From Gibbula magus (taxonomy: Eukaryota > Mollusca > Gastropoda > Trochida > Trochidae), in assembly GCA_936450465.1 (NCBI GenBank), contig OW388290.1, positions 24,603,457-24,667,456 of the forward strand: 64,000 nucleotides of DNA, read 5' to 3'. Shown here in pieces: positions 23,146 to 36,100 of this stretch. A program made the translations under genes and the position numbers. Position 1 is the first letter of the stretch, and each line of letters opens with the position of its first letter. The notes under the pieces were generated by a model. It ran no database searches, was not told the DNA's origin, and saw only the letters and a program-made list of their open reading frames with translations.

Positions 23146-24065
23146 TATGTTAAATTCATTTCTCATTAATGATGGATGGAATGTTGTGAAACATTGAACC
23201 TACATGTATCGATATGTGTATCATGCATAATGAAGATAAAAACAAACAGGGATGTCGTCATAAATGACGAATAACAATTTACAACGAATGGATAGTGTAT
23301 TAACAATTTGATAAGATAATGGAGGGAATGCGATTACAAAGATTTGACATTGCCACCATTCTATACACACTACGAGATAATTGATACTGAAAGATTATGC
23401 AAGTTACATTTGAAAAAATATTGTACGTCATGGTTTTATTGAAATTGTTTAGCGACAATGTGTTAAATATATTTCCTCAAATTCACATCTACAAAACAAT
23501 GATTCAGTAGAAAAAGAAGTAGTTCTCTTGTGAATCATTACAGCCAATATGGCACAGAAAACATCTAAAATAACTTGTGAAAAAATCATTTTCTTTCTTA
23601 CTCGTCGGTTTGGCAGCAAATATAATAAAGACAATATTTTAAGATCGATGAATGTAAAGAAATTCATTGAAATAATCAAGACAACTTATTTGACAAGACA
23701 TTAAAGGGGCAGTAGCACGTTTTTTGCAAATTTTATTTTTTCAAATTTCCCATTTATAATGATAGTTTATGTCATTTATATTTACTTTAGAGGCTGAGGG
23801 TAACGCATCTTATTAATCACCCGTTGAAAATATCGCAGTGTAATAAATCTACCGTGTTACTACACTTAGTGTGATAACATCGCGTGCTGTCGGAACTACT
23901 TGCATTTGGACACATGACCAAAACAATGTCAGCTGTCAATCACAACATCTCGAAGTAGCATTATTTCAGACATTTTTACTTTTACAATATCCTTTTTAAT
24001 GACTATCGCAGCACTGATATCTAAATAATAAATAATTATACAAATTAGTGGTCACAAGAACTTGC

Positions 24066-24319
24066 AGAGTATAAACAATTATTCTCACATCTCTGACAAT
24101 CAACATCGTCAAATCAGCGACTTAATCAACCATCCAGCTGATGGGGGGTCACGGGAGTGCACTGTTGTTGACATTGGTCCAAATCGAGCAAGTGTTTCAA
24201 ATTTGCATACAAATACAAACACTCTAAATGTTAGCCGTTCTCAAATGCAATCCCTTGGTCCTATCTTTGCAGGACCAATAAACAACTCAGTGATCCATGT
24301 TAACTTTCATACTTCTTAA
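24066..24319 (+). CDS. Possible terminal exon of unknown gene inside the T2-like element
   Basis: After an acttgcag acceptor at about 24,065 the frame stays open for 84 codons to TAA at 24,317-24,319. The only methionine is late, so it would be a last exon rather than a complete gene. The C-terminus, LGPIFAGPINNSVIHVNF, alternates polar and aliphatic residues, reminiscent of amyloid-type signalling motifs at the ends of some invertebrate immune proteins. That is an impression, not a match. It could equally be chance. Confidence 0.25.
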
Positions 24320-24675
24320 AACTTTTCAAACTGTTTCAAACGTTCGTGCCACACGAACAGCCACGCTTCTTTGAGGCGGTGCACAACTTGAAAGCTATGA
24401 TACCACGCACTTAAAAAATATTCCCGAGAATTGAAATTTGTGATTCAAAAAGTTATGTCAAGTTGTTGTTTTTTCATTAAATATGATGTTTGGTTCGTAA
24501 AATCGTGTTGATCTTTAATTGATTTAGATCGTTGTTCAGTGTTAACGTAAAACGGAATGACAGCAGCCTCATTACAATGTATTCATACGCCTGACCTAGT
24601 TATGCTGGCATAATGCACTCGAACCGGCCTTTCGTTTGCGCATTATTTTGTTAATGTTGGGTGATTAATAAATAA

Positions 24676-24818
24676 AATACTAAACTCTGTCCTGTTTAAT
24701 AACATATTGATGAAACTCGTGAGATGGTATTGGTATTTAACTCGCTTTCGCTCGTTTAATACCAAACCACTCACTCGTTTCATAAATATGTTATTACACA
24801 GGACATCGTTTAGTATTC
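24676..24818. repeat. Imperfect hairpin with ctttcg centre
   Basis: aaatactaaac...tcctgtttaataacatat...gaaactcgtgag...ggtatttaactcg pairs with cgtttaataccaaa...actcgtttcat...atatgttattacacaggac...gtttagtattc, around ctttcg. Arms are about 68 bp with scattered mismatches. It lies inside the T2-like element. Confidence 0.75.
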
Positions 24819-25074
24819 TCTATTTTTATTACACAAGCCAATTATCCGTAGTGGTAATAACGGTATTGTGTATAAAGCAAAACATGCATGGCAGCCATTT
24901 TATTATTTTGAATGACAAAAACGATTCCCATGGCTTTACGGAACTATGTACATCCATTTTTAACATGATTTTCCGAAGAGAGAAGGGTGTTTTACTATTG
25001 GTGAGATTATTTTTCAAATACATTTCATCGACTTAATTCAGCGAGAAAACGTGCTACTGCCCCTTTAAAGAAGC

Positions 25075-27047
25075 TGGTATGATGAATGAGAACAAGTTCT
25101 ATGGATAGCCAACTTCTTTATAAAATCATAACCCATGTTCTTTAAAACACAACAGATTCAGAATCACAACCACACATTCTCAAAAAGTTTCTTAATTTGC
25201 ATAAAAATGATGATATATGATGTTGTGAATTGGCCTAATGTTGCATATTTGACAGCTCATTTAACATTAAGCTCAATTGATTTCTTTGTGGGTTATGTAT
25301 TTCATTATGTAAACCATCATTCATTCGTTGCTGCAACTGAATCAACACTTTATATTCAATATGAAAGGTACTGGTCAGGGTTCATTCCTTAAAGACCCAT
25401 TGAGTATTTTTCATAATATTTTATAGGTTTTCATACAGGCAAACAAAAACACATTTGCTGAATTAAGTTCAATTAATTTCACTTGATTTGCATATTCATA
25501 CCCTATCGCCAAATATATGATAATTACTTGTTTCAACAGCCTTTTACATGTGCAGATACCCATATGTCCCATATACTGGTATGCACAGTAGTTATATGAC
25601 ATATTAAACATTACCAACCCATATCTATCTTTTTGACTGTTATAGACAAGTTTCCAAATTAAGTTTGACCAATTGTCATGAGCAACTCAATCGTAAATTT
25701 TCACCTGTATATTGTCGCTATACTACCGTTTAATTGATAATTTTCAACAACAGTCAGTACTTCTCGATAAATAATACCATTTATAAAGTTTGACATATTG
25801 TGACTCAACAACATACATAATGGCTCTTTGAGGCAATCAAGGCACTGTCATCAGTGGTAGCCAATGTAATGAGATGACTTTGCAACTGACCGTAGTGCAA
25901 TGATTGCTTTAAGTAACATCAAATTTCAGGTTTCATAACTCAAAAGAATTTCACATTTACTATGCAAAGTCAAACAGTTAACAAAACGGAAAGTAATAAC
26001 ATTGTTATTTCTCAGATGAGAAAATCAACTGTACAAATTCAACATGAAGATCTCGGCGAGAGATTCGACCATATCACAGATTCAGCATCTTCCAACTTAA
26101 TACATCAGCTGTACAACACGCACTTGCAGCAAACTTGACCAGGAAATCAGAATAAATTACTTGCCAGATTATCATCTATTTTTCTTTATAAAATGTTTTG
26201 AACGACTTTGTTCATTGTTTGGGGTGGCTTTGTAGAAATAGTTGGTTGAGACAAAGTCAGCAATTTAATCCATTTGTCTCAACCATTCAGAGTGAGCGAC
26301 TTGTTAACAAAGTGAATAACCTGAGATTCACCACTTGCTGGAGTAGAGTATCCTTGAATATTCTGGTACATAAAAGGTTACCATTCTGTCTATCTTTTTG
26401 ACATGATCTTTTTGAATTTCAAAACAATGTCAGGGTGCCATTCCTCAGAACTTTTACAATTATGGTCGGCTACAATCAATTGTAACCTATGCTAAAGGAA
26501 TGGGCTGAAATTGATTGTAACTCAATTGTAACGATTGCTTTGTGAAACGGGATCCTGCTGGTTTGTATATAAAATATTCTTACTGTATTCTCGCGGATAT
26601 ATGTTTATATATGGTGATTATATTAACATAATGCACAAATACATTGTTTCTTAAATGAAATCTGTGCATAGGATACTGAAGTCGTTGGACCATCGGAAAA
26701 TTGGGAAAATAACCCCAGCCAGAATTACCCCTTGAAAAGTGGTCTTATGCTGAATATACCCACGAGGATACAGTGCAATCAATGCAAAAGATCTTTAATC
26801 TTCCATTTAACTGAATAATAAGTTTTTCAGCAGTTTTGGTCAATGACAATCTGGCAAATAATGACCATGGAATTCATTAAAAGCATACAAACTGGACAAC
26901 CAGCCCAGTATAACATGAAGATGATAAAAACAGGGGATAAGTTAACAGCATTAGATACAGCACTCTATACATTTTGATTGATGTAAGGTTGAGTAAGGCA
27001 AACAGGATGTGATGAGTTGATTTGCGGATGATGATCTTTGTGATGTT
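25075..27047. other. Region beyond KATNIP 3' end, nothing recognised
   Basis: AT-rich sequence downstream of the KATNIP stop at 27048-27050, presumably including its 3' UTR. No AATAAA on the reverse strand could be assigned. A weak half-copy of the snap-back repeat lies near 25,085-25,125. Confidence 0.45.
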
Positions 27048-30000
27048 TCATCTCTTGATGGGGACACTTGTTTTCGGACGGAGTGCTGAAATGGAAATAT
27101 ATTATAAGATGGATAAATATTGGAAATTAATGGTACAATTGAAAATTTAAATTTGTCTTTAACATCTTGAAGGCGAGCTGGTACCATCCAACAGATAACA
27201 ATTCTAGCATAGTTGATTGAGTTTATTTGTTACGTTTCAGGAGACTTTCGTCGCCCTCATTGGACCTTGATCTTGTAGTTATTTTATAATTGTTTATAAC
27301 TCTTCAATGGCATGACACATCCAGATACATCAGGGGCAAAGCAAAGTAAATGCTGAAAGGCTGTAAAGCTGTATCAAGGCATTTTAAAAACATCGCTGCA
27401 ACCAATGGATTCTCTATTAGCACTCCGGACCAACCAGGGACATGCAATGTAAGGGTTAAAGATGGCAGTGTCTAAACATGCACAAAGTTGTAAAATATCA
27501 GTGTATGAAATAAGACTCATCCGACAGCCCAGAATCTGGTAACTTTTGGTTCAGGCTGTAACTTTCTGAGGATTTTCTTGAATGTTACCATTTTAACTGA
27601 CGGAGTAACTCTGTTTGACTGGCTACTATTAAAGCTTATTTCATATGTACACTGGCTATACAGAAGATATAGTTTGTGTTTGACTCTGAACATGTGGTCC
27701 AAGTGAGGGATCCAAAGGGGGAGGGGGGATTCAGGGAGTTTGAACCCCCACCCCCTTTTGAAAATGTAATGAATGAACCCCCAAATTAAAAATTTCTGGA
27801 TTCACCACTGGGTCCAATACAAGTAAGTTGAATCAGCAATACAAATCTACAGAGCTCAACAACGTGAGAACATTATTTGAGTGATGTCGGACTCACCCTG
27901 GTTGACAGGTTTAGATACAGCAGACTTGGGGTTGGAGTACTTGCTGACGATCTGTTTGTCATTCAGCAGCTGGATGTCCTGCTCCTCAGTCTGCTTGCTG
28001 CAACATCACACAGGAGGGTTCACTATCTGACAGCTCTTTATCAAGTCTCTTATTCAAGTATTGTGACATTCCTGACTAAAAATGCTTTGAATATGCAAAC
28101 ACGTCTTCTGGTCTGGACAACTACACCAAAGATTTCAGAGTCATAAATTTAAAAAATATTATCTCAAATCTTATTGAAAACAAGTACATCCTAAATCACA
28201 GTATAATCACTGCAACTCCATCAAGTTAAGTTGATTTGGGGTTTCACGTCATTTTCACTTACCCGAGGCTGCTAATATTAGGGCAGGGATAAAGCCCACA
28301 ACGCCATGTGGCTCTGTATTTGGGTATATAACTCAATCAAAAGGAATGACAAGCTATGAATTATAATGTTTTGCAAACAACTTACACTTCAACCCACTTA
28401 GAAAACCTCTTATGACATGACACAAAATGACAACGGTTAGACAACAAACCTGATGACTGAATTCTTCTCTCGTTTTAGTATTTCCTTGTTGTCTGTGAAG
28501 AGTACTGTATGATAAGCCTGAGGACCGGAGCAGGTGGGCAGGATACCCCGGGCCCCCGTTGTCACCGACGGCAGACTCCCGTTGTACACTAACAAGTCAT
28601 CCACGAGGAGCTGGGAGGAGGAGACGACACATGTTGCTTACTTTTATACGTATGACTATGACAGTGCAATGTGATTTGTAATGGTAATTATGACTTAAGT
28701 CTTTTATCTTTAAAATATCCTCACAACTCTGAGGAAACGTTTACGTTTTATAATTTTATACATATAAATATGACAGTGGAGTGTACCGGGTAGTCATTTC
28801 AAAACTCCGAAGAGATCTGATAATAAATAAAAACATAAAACTACACGAGAATCATTTATCTGTGTAAATCTCTAACTTCTTTTAGACTGATTGTCCATAT
28901 CTTATATTCTACTGAATCAAGTCAATAAAAGTAATAAATTACTTGCAGTGGAAATACAGAGAAAGTACATTAGAAGTTTCCAATTACTGTGTAAGATCTT
29001 GTGATATCAATAGTGCCATTTAGAAGTTACGATAGACCCCATAGGACTCACTGCAAAGTCTTTGACGCCTCTGCTGGGTGTTTTGCTGTAGTTCCACAGT
29101 TTTATCATGGAGACAGTGGTCGGCTGGTCGAAGATGATGTACACACGATTCACCTGAACATCAAACAGAAAGATTCTTTTAGATAAATATTTTTAACACA
29201 AAACTTTAGCTTCTCTATTGGAATTTGACACAAAACTAACCAACTTCAAGTTCTAGTTATAACATAACATATATTGATGAGATTTAACATATTTAACAAA
29301 AGTTCCCAATAATTTGTAGTTACATTTTAAATTTCAAAGGTAAAGGTTTGATTGTATGAAATGTTCTTTATAATCAGCTGAGATATTCTGTGCACTTACT
29401 ATAGAAGGCAAGACAGGAGTAAGCCACATGTGTTTGCCATCAGACGAATGGTTGATTCCATCAATCAGCTTGTCTGGTGTTCGGACATCGTTGTGGATGT
29501 TGTCCAATACATTGCAGCTCTCAGGAAACGCTGATATGTCTGAAGATTAAAATTGGTGTGAAATATTTTGAGATTCACAAGAAAGCAAAAGTAAAGTAAG
29601 CAGTTTTAATTTTAATCAAAGATATTGATGTTGCAGTCTAGAGATTTGAAAAAAGCTTACTGTTATCGGTGAGCTGGATGCGGTTGAAGAGTGAGTCGTA
29701 CACCTCGATACCGTTGAGACCGATATAGTACTGATCTCCCCACGCAGAGAACAGCTGCAGCTGGTAGATGACTTGTAGTGTCAAGGTAATATACCTAAAC
29801 AATTTCTTCGTAATATTCACCTTGAATGTTTCATTTGTTTTAAAACATGGTAGAATTTTTTAAAATAATAGAAATGAAATCTTAATCTGCAGGTATGAGA
29901 TTATTTTGAAACTGAAAGTGTACTATCACGCAAAGTTACACATATTATTTGAGAAATTTGGGGGGTGGTTGAAATATTGAAAAGGGTGGGTGTTCACCCA

Positions 30001-30145
30001 AGTGATTCATCTAATTAAAATGCCAAATTTTTCAATTTAACCCCCCCCATGATCTGACACTGAGTTAGAACATAATTAATCAAGGATACATCCACAAGGC
30101 ATCTGGACAACTTCGTACGAGACACTGGTATCCACTCCCACAGAA
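27048..30145 (-). CDS. KATNIP: KATNIP module 4 and C-terminus
   Basis: Exons 30145-30090, 29771-29661, 29539-29400, 29153-29052, 28610-28450, 27997-27897 and 27085-27048 give SAWGDQYYIGLNGIEVYDS, GKHMWLTPV, IKLWNYSKTPSRGVKDFA, LLVDDLLVYNG and the end ALRPKTSVPIKR. The terminal coding exon is only 38 nt; its assignment rests on phase, a CAG acceptor and resemblance to KATNIP C-termini. Confidence 0.85.
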
Positions 30146-33100
30146 CTGTCCAAACAAAGATAAAGAGCAAAATGATAGATTGTAATAAGGCACTTCAATA
30201 ATAATACATTGTTACTGTTAACTGTCCTCTGATTTGGCTACTCCAATGTTTTTTACATGAAAGTTTGATATTTCAGATCACTTTTGTTTCATAAGTTAAA
30301 TGCAAATACTATTGATCAAAAAACAAGTTCTTGGTGTTGAAGCGGATAAGCTGATGTTATCAGTGTTAACGAGTGACTGCCTGAGGGTGTGGGTTTCAGT
30401 TCCACAAGGTACTCATCATGAAAAACTTCAAGAATTTAAACTATCGTGAAGACTGAAGAACTAGTTTATGGATATACAACTTCTTTATTTAGTGTAGGCG
30501 ATGTATCAACTAGATAAGATACCAATGTTGTTGTCAAGCAAGTGATGAGCCCGGATAGTGTGATCTCAAATACAACAATGTTACATCTAAATATCTATCT
30601 ACACTGTATGTATTTTAAAACAAACTTACCTTGCAAACTGAGGGTAGCTGTTCTGTGGTTTATGAGAGGACGAGAGACTAACTTCCTGAGCAAAGTCGAA
30701 GTGACAGTTTCCAGGACCCTTCCGTATCAAGTAGCCCTCGTCCGGTGATACCTTCTTGCCGTTGATTCTCACATGCATCACTTTGGCCTTTAAATGCAGA
30801 GAACAAAGATAATAAAACATAAACACAAAGCATATCAACTGTGTATTTTCTCAACTTTGAAGCCTCAAGTGGAAAAGAAAATCTTTATACTTTTGACTCA
30901 ATCTTTCATAATTATCTTCTTATAGTCAGTATTGCAAATACAAATCTATGGGATATCTATTTTAAAGTTATCTACCAGCTGGATTCAAACCCTGACTCAA
31001 AACTAGAGATGGGTGGTTAATATGATTTTATCTACTTTTGAATTGTTCATCTTTTGTATCTTTTTGTTCTGAATAAAAAGACATCTGGAACAATTCTACC
31101 TGTATATTATACATAACCTGATCCTATTCATTTCAAGCACAGTATATCGTGGTAAATACCATGGTACTTGGACAAAAAAATAGGTATACTGAGTTACTGG
31201 AATTTTCGTGGTACCCAACCCTACTCAAAACATGGCACTACAAAGAGAAGATCAGTATAATCAAGCTGGATCTTTGAGGTGAAGACAATAGCTCCACATG
31301 GAATCAATGACATATATAGCCCTGTTCTATTGCCCCACCACCTCGTTTCAAGTTCCAAATGGTGATCTGTCCCATACTTGAGGAGAAATATCCTCTGAGA
31401 TGTGCCCTCAATCATTGTGGTATTTCCTACTTGCATTTATACAAATAATGTAGGTAATTCAGTTAGGAAAATGATTATGGGTACTGCTGATCAAACAGGA
31501 TCTGATTTCATTAATTCTCAAGCCTTCACTCCTACACTCACCCCTCTATATGTGTCTTCAGGTGACTTGTTGTAGTTCCACAATCTGATGGCAGAGATCA
31601 TAGTGGGTTGGTCGAAGCTGACTGTCACTGTGTGACTCTGGCCCGCAGTGAATGGAATCAGCCACATGTGCTCGTCCGATAGTGTGATCGTCGTCCCGTT
31701 TATTAGTCTGTAGGAAGAATGAGCCATAAACTTTAACATTACCGGTAGGCTTTGCATGATTTTACAATCTTTGCAACTCAAGCAGGGAACCTTTCAAGGA
31801 GAGTTATAGGTTCAGTAAGTTAGTAAACAAAGACTTACACTAGGTACTGTTTCATATGAAATCTAAATAATCATCTTGGCCTCAGCTTTCCCTTATTTCA
31901 AACACCACATTCCTCTGGAGAATGCTTGTATTTTAACCCAGTGTTTCCGTTTACCGGTATATACCGGTATTTTACCGGAATTTTTTAAGCTGGACCGGTA
32001 TTTCTCATTACGGTCGGTCCCAAGGACCGGCAATTTCAAAATTGTGTATTTGTTCAGAAATGATCCTAAATAAGCATATTACAAAAATCTAAATATTTTT
32101 TATATTTGGATACTTACCTTACACTACAATTGCATATACACATGTTTGTTCGAAACACGCGGAGAGTTTCATCAACACACTAAGATAGGATACTTCCCTT
32201 CCTAGTGGGGTGATGAACCGGATGCGCATCCCACGGAAGTGAAAGGTCACATGACCATGGGAAACCACATCATTACACATGCCCCAGAAAAGAGCCCTCC
32301 TAGGGGCGTAAAGGGGAAGGTAGTGTTCATCACCGGGTGGGCATGGAGACTTTGTAGTGTAAGGTAAGTATCCAAATATAAAAAATATTTAGATTTTTGT
32401 AAATTTTTTAACTTACCTTACACTACAATTGCATATAGTATCGGACAGAAGGGACGGAGGGTAGCCCCAAGGAGGGTCAACTACTAACAGTCCAAGCCGA
32501 ATTGGTAAGCAACTATAACACGCAAATCGTTTATATAGTTGGAAACCATCAACCAAGAACCATAAAAAATAAACCACTGACAAAGGTTTACCTATGATCT
32601 CCTGGGATTAGTGATCTGCTGGGCGAAGACCAGGGGGCCAAAGCTCTGTGTGCCCTTAACGTCCTCTACTGCCAAGTCACGCAGATAGTGGCTTGCAAAC
32701 ACAGTGCTCGACCTCCAGAAGCATCCTTCCATTATTGAGGCGATGGAGCAATTGCTGTGAAGAGCCATGGTGGAGGCTAGAGCCCTTATCTCATGAGGGT
32801 TGTTAGCTGAAGGGTGCTCCAAACCCTCAGCATCATAAGCTCCAAGAATGACAGCCCTCAACCAAAGGGATATTGTGTTCTTCGAAACCTCTGCTTTCGA
32901 GGACTTTGAAATGGGGAGGAACAACCTCTTGCGGGTGCCCCGAAGCTCAGTTGTGCGACAGACATATTCCCTCAGGCATCTGACTGGACACAGAACCATC
33001 TCCTCGTCATCATAGGGGTCAACTATAGAGGAGAGGGGAGGGATCGAGAACATGCGATCTGGTTGGCCTGGGAGTTGGTTCTTCGCCACAAAGTCCCAGG

Positions 33101-36100
33101 CCAACCCTAGGTGCGCCACACCATGACGCCTCTGTTCGAATTTCAGACGGGTTACGTCGAGAGCATGTAACTCACTCACTCTGGCTGCAGTGGCTAAACC
33201 CAGGAGGAAAACGGTCTTCTTAGTTAAGTTGTCGAGAGAGGCCCGAGCTAACGGCTCAAAGGGGGCTGCTCTTAGGTGTCGTAAGACTATGTTCAAATCC
33301 CAAGCAGGGGGTCTGAACTTAACTTTCTGGTCCTGCAGTCTAAAAGCTTTTAGTATAGACTGCAACTCAGGAATTCTGGAGACCTTTCTATCCAGTTTCA
33401 CCGAGAGGACAGAGTTAATTGCAGCTAAATAGGAGGCGATGGTACCACCCTTCAGATGGCGTTTGCGCCTCAGAAACATGAGATAGTCTGCCAAGAACTG
33501 AGGTGAGGCTGACGTCGAGTCCTGGTTTTTGGATTGACAATACTGCTCAAAAGAGGACCACTTGTCATTATACAAGCCCCTAGTTGAAGGCCTGTGAGCC
33601 AGGGCGATGAGTTTGGCAGCTCTAGAAGAATAGCCTTTAGCCGTTAGAGCTCTTTGCAAATGGACCAAACGTGCAGGTTGAACCTCTCTGGTTCCGGGTG
33701 CGATAGACGGCTGTATGGGTGTAACAGGATGTCTCTTCTGGGAGGAATTTCCCAGGGTTTTGCGTTTGTTACCTCGAGAAGGTCTGGAAACCATGACCTT
33801 GCTGGCCACCAGGGCGCGACCAAAAGCAGATGGAGCTGACTTGTAGTTCTGATTTTCTCCAGTACCCTGGGAAGTAACACTGGTGGGGGAAAGGCATAAG
33901 CGTCTAACCCCTCCCACACTAGAGACAGAGCATCCACTGCCCAGGCTGTGGGATCTGGGACTGGCGACACAAACAGTGGCAGTCGACAGTTTCTGCTTGT
34001 CGCAAACAGGTCTACTAGGGGACGATGAAAATTTAGGCATATGGCCTCGAAAGATGTCCTGTGTAACATCCATTCGGTTGGGGTTGGCCTGTCTGGACGT
34101 GACAGGGCGTCTGCTAAGACGTTTTTGCACCCCGGGATGTGGCGTGCCTGTAACGTGATTTCCAGGCTGTCCACAAGCTGAAACAGCTCGAAGGTTTGGG
34201 ATAACAGCTGAGGAGATCTGGTTGAGCCTTGCTTCCGGATATACCAAACTACCGTTGCATTGTCTGAGGCGACCAGGAGTTTCTGACCTCGCAGGCACTC
34301 TGCCCAGAACCGAACTGCCAGGATCACAGCTTGAAACTCGAGGCGGTTGATATGCCAGTTGATCTGATCGCCTGAACACACTCCTGAGGTCACCTGCCCT
34401 GCCATGTGAGCTCCCCAGCCCTGCAGAGACGCGTCTACGAAGAGCTCCTGATCCTGTGTGAACGCTGTCAAGCAAACGCCTACGCAAACGTTCGACTGGA
34501 CTGTCCACCACCGGAGAAACTGGTGGAGAGGAGATGGTAGACAAAAACGGGTTTTTAGATCGTTCTGCTCTATCAGAGGTCGCAGGAATCTCTGAAGGGG
34601 GCGTAGCATCAAGCGGCCTCTCACTGTCAGATTCTGAGCGGCTGACAGTACACCGAGGACTGATTGCCACTCTCTGAGATTCAGCCTGGAGTTGAGCGCT
34701 TTGTTCGCCACGACCTGAATCTTCTCCCATCTGTCTGGAGGGACTCTCAGACAGTCCTGGTCGGTTAGAAAGAGGCCCCCTATGAAGGAAAGGTGACGAG
34801 ACGGAGTTAGATGCGATTTCCCTAGGTTGATCAGCCAGCCTAGCTGGCGTAGAAGCCGCAGTGTGAAATCCCTCTGCCTGCACAGAAGAGACTGGTTTGG
34901 GTGACCCATCAGACAGTCGTCTATATACGGGTCAAACTGAATTCCCCGCAAGTGGAGGAAACGGGAGATTGGAGCCGTTATCCGAGTAAACAACCACGGG
35001 GCCGTGGATATGCCAAATGGTAGGACCGCCCATTGGTAGTGAACCCCCTCGAAAATAAAACGCAGGTACTTCCTGTGGTGTTGAAATATCGGGACGTGTA
35101 AGTAAGCATCCTGAAGGTCCAAACTGATTAGGAAATCGTTTACCTTGACCTTGGTGCGTAAAAGGTCTAAAGTGGTCATGGAAAAGTGAGGGGGCTCCTG
35201 GAGGAACAGATCGTTGAAGGACGACATGTTGTGTATCATCCTCTTTTTGGACGAATTTCTCTTGTCTATCAGGAAGACCGGAGAGTAAAACCCTGGAAGA
35301 GACACCGGGTCTCTGACTATTTCTAGGGCCCGATGGTCTAACAGAACTCTTATATTGTCTCTTAAGAGCCTCACCTGTTAGTCTGGGTGGACGCTTGCCT
35401 GGGGTGTTGACGTCAGGGGTGGTGGTCTGCGAACCAGTAGTCTGTAGCCTTCTCGTAGTACCCTGGTTACGAACGGGTCGCCCAGGAAAGTCCAATTTTC
35501 CCAGAACAGACCCAGTCTCCCGCCTACTGGTGAGGGGTAAATTGGGACGACTGGGGGCGGGAGGTCCCAGTCGTGCGTCCCTGAGTGTTCATTTCTTGTT
35601 CCAGCGGCCGGACTTGCCACCATCCCGGCCTCTGGAGTTACCCCCTCTATTGGAGGGGAACCTGCCTCGAAAGCTGTTAGCAGCCCTCCGAGTAGAGTCT
35701 CTTTTGCACACATACGTATTTGGACGAGGGGGAGCCGAGGACTTGGCCGAGGACTTGAATGTTCTCAGAGCAATTTCCGTTCTAGTGAACTCTGAGTGAT
35801 CCCTGTACACCTCTGGAATGGCCCCGTTGAAAACCGCTCTGGATGAGATGGGCTGGTGCAAAAGTCTCCTCTTGAACTCTTCGTCCCAAGAAGATAAGCT
35901 GAGTAGGGCTGAACGGCGCATGGCATTGACGTTGGCCAGGGCAGTTTTGACGTGTTCACACAAATCCCCCACCGTGCGAGATTGCCACCTGAGCACAGTG
36001 GAGAGATGGTCCGTTCTGTCCGGGTTTGGCTCTAACAGTTCTGCTGCCATGGCGTCCGTGGCAGACGCTAGGGCTGAGAGCGGCTTGAGGCAACGTTTTA

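Larger units (their letters stand above)
23705..25063. mobile_element. Kolobok/T2-like non-autonomous element, TTAA target
   Basis: TTAA flanks both ends (23701-23704, 25064-25067). The ends are exact inverted repeats AGGGGCAGTAGCACGTTTT, the right one read in reverse. Target plus end gives TTAAAGGGG, matching the TTAAAGGRR terminal motif described for Xenopus T2 MITEs of the Kolobok group. At 1.36 kb it is long for a MITE. It contains a hairpin (24,676-24,818) and an 84-codon open segment at 24,066-24,319. No transposase is seen. Confidence 0.8.

Noticed and set aside
34932..35495. 187-codon reverse-strand frame overlapping the RT region
   Set aside because: Out of frame with the recognised RT motifs and lacking motifs of its own.
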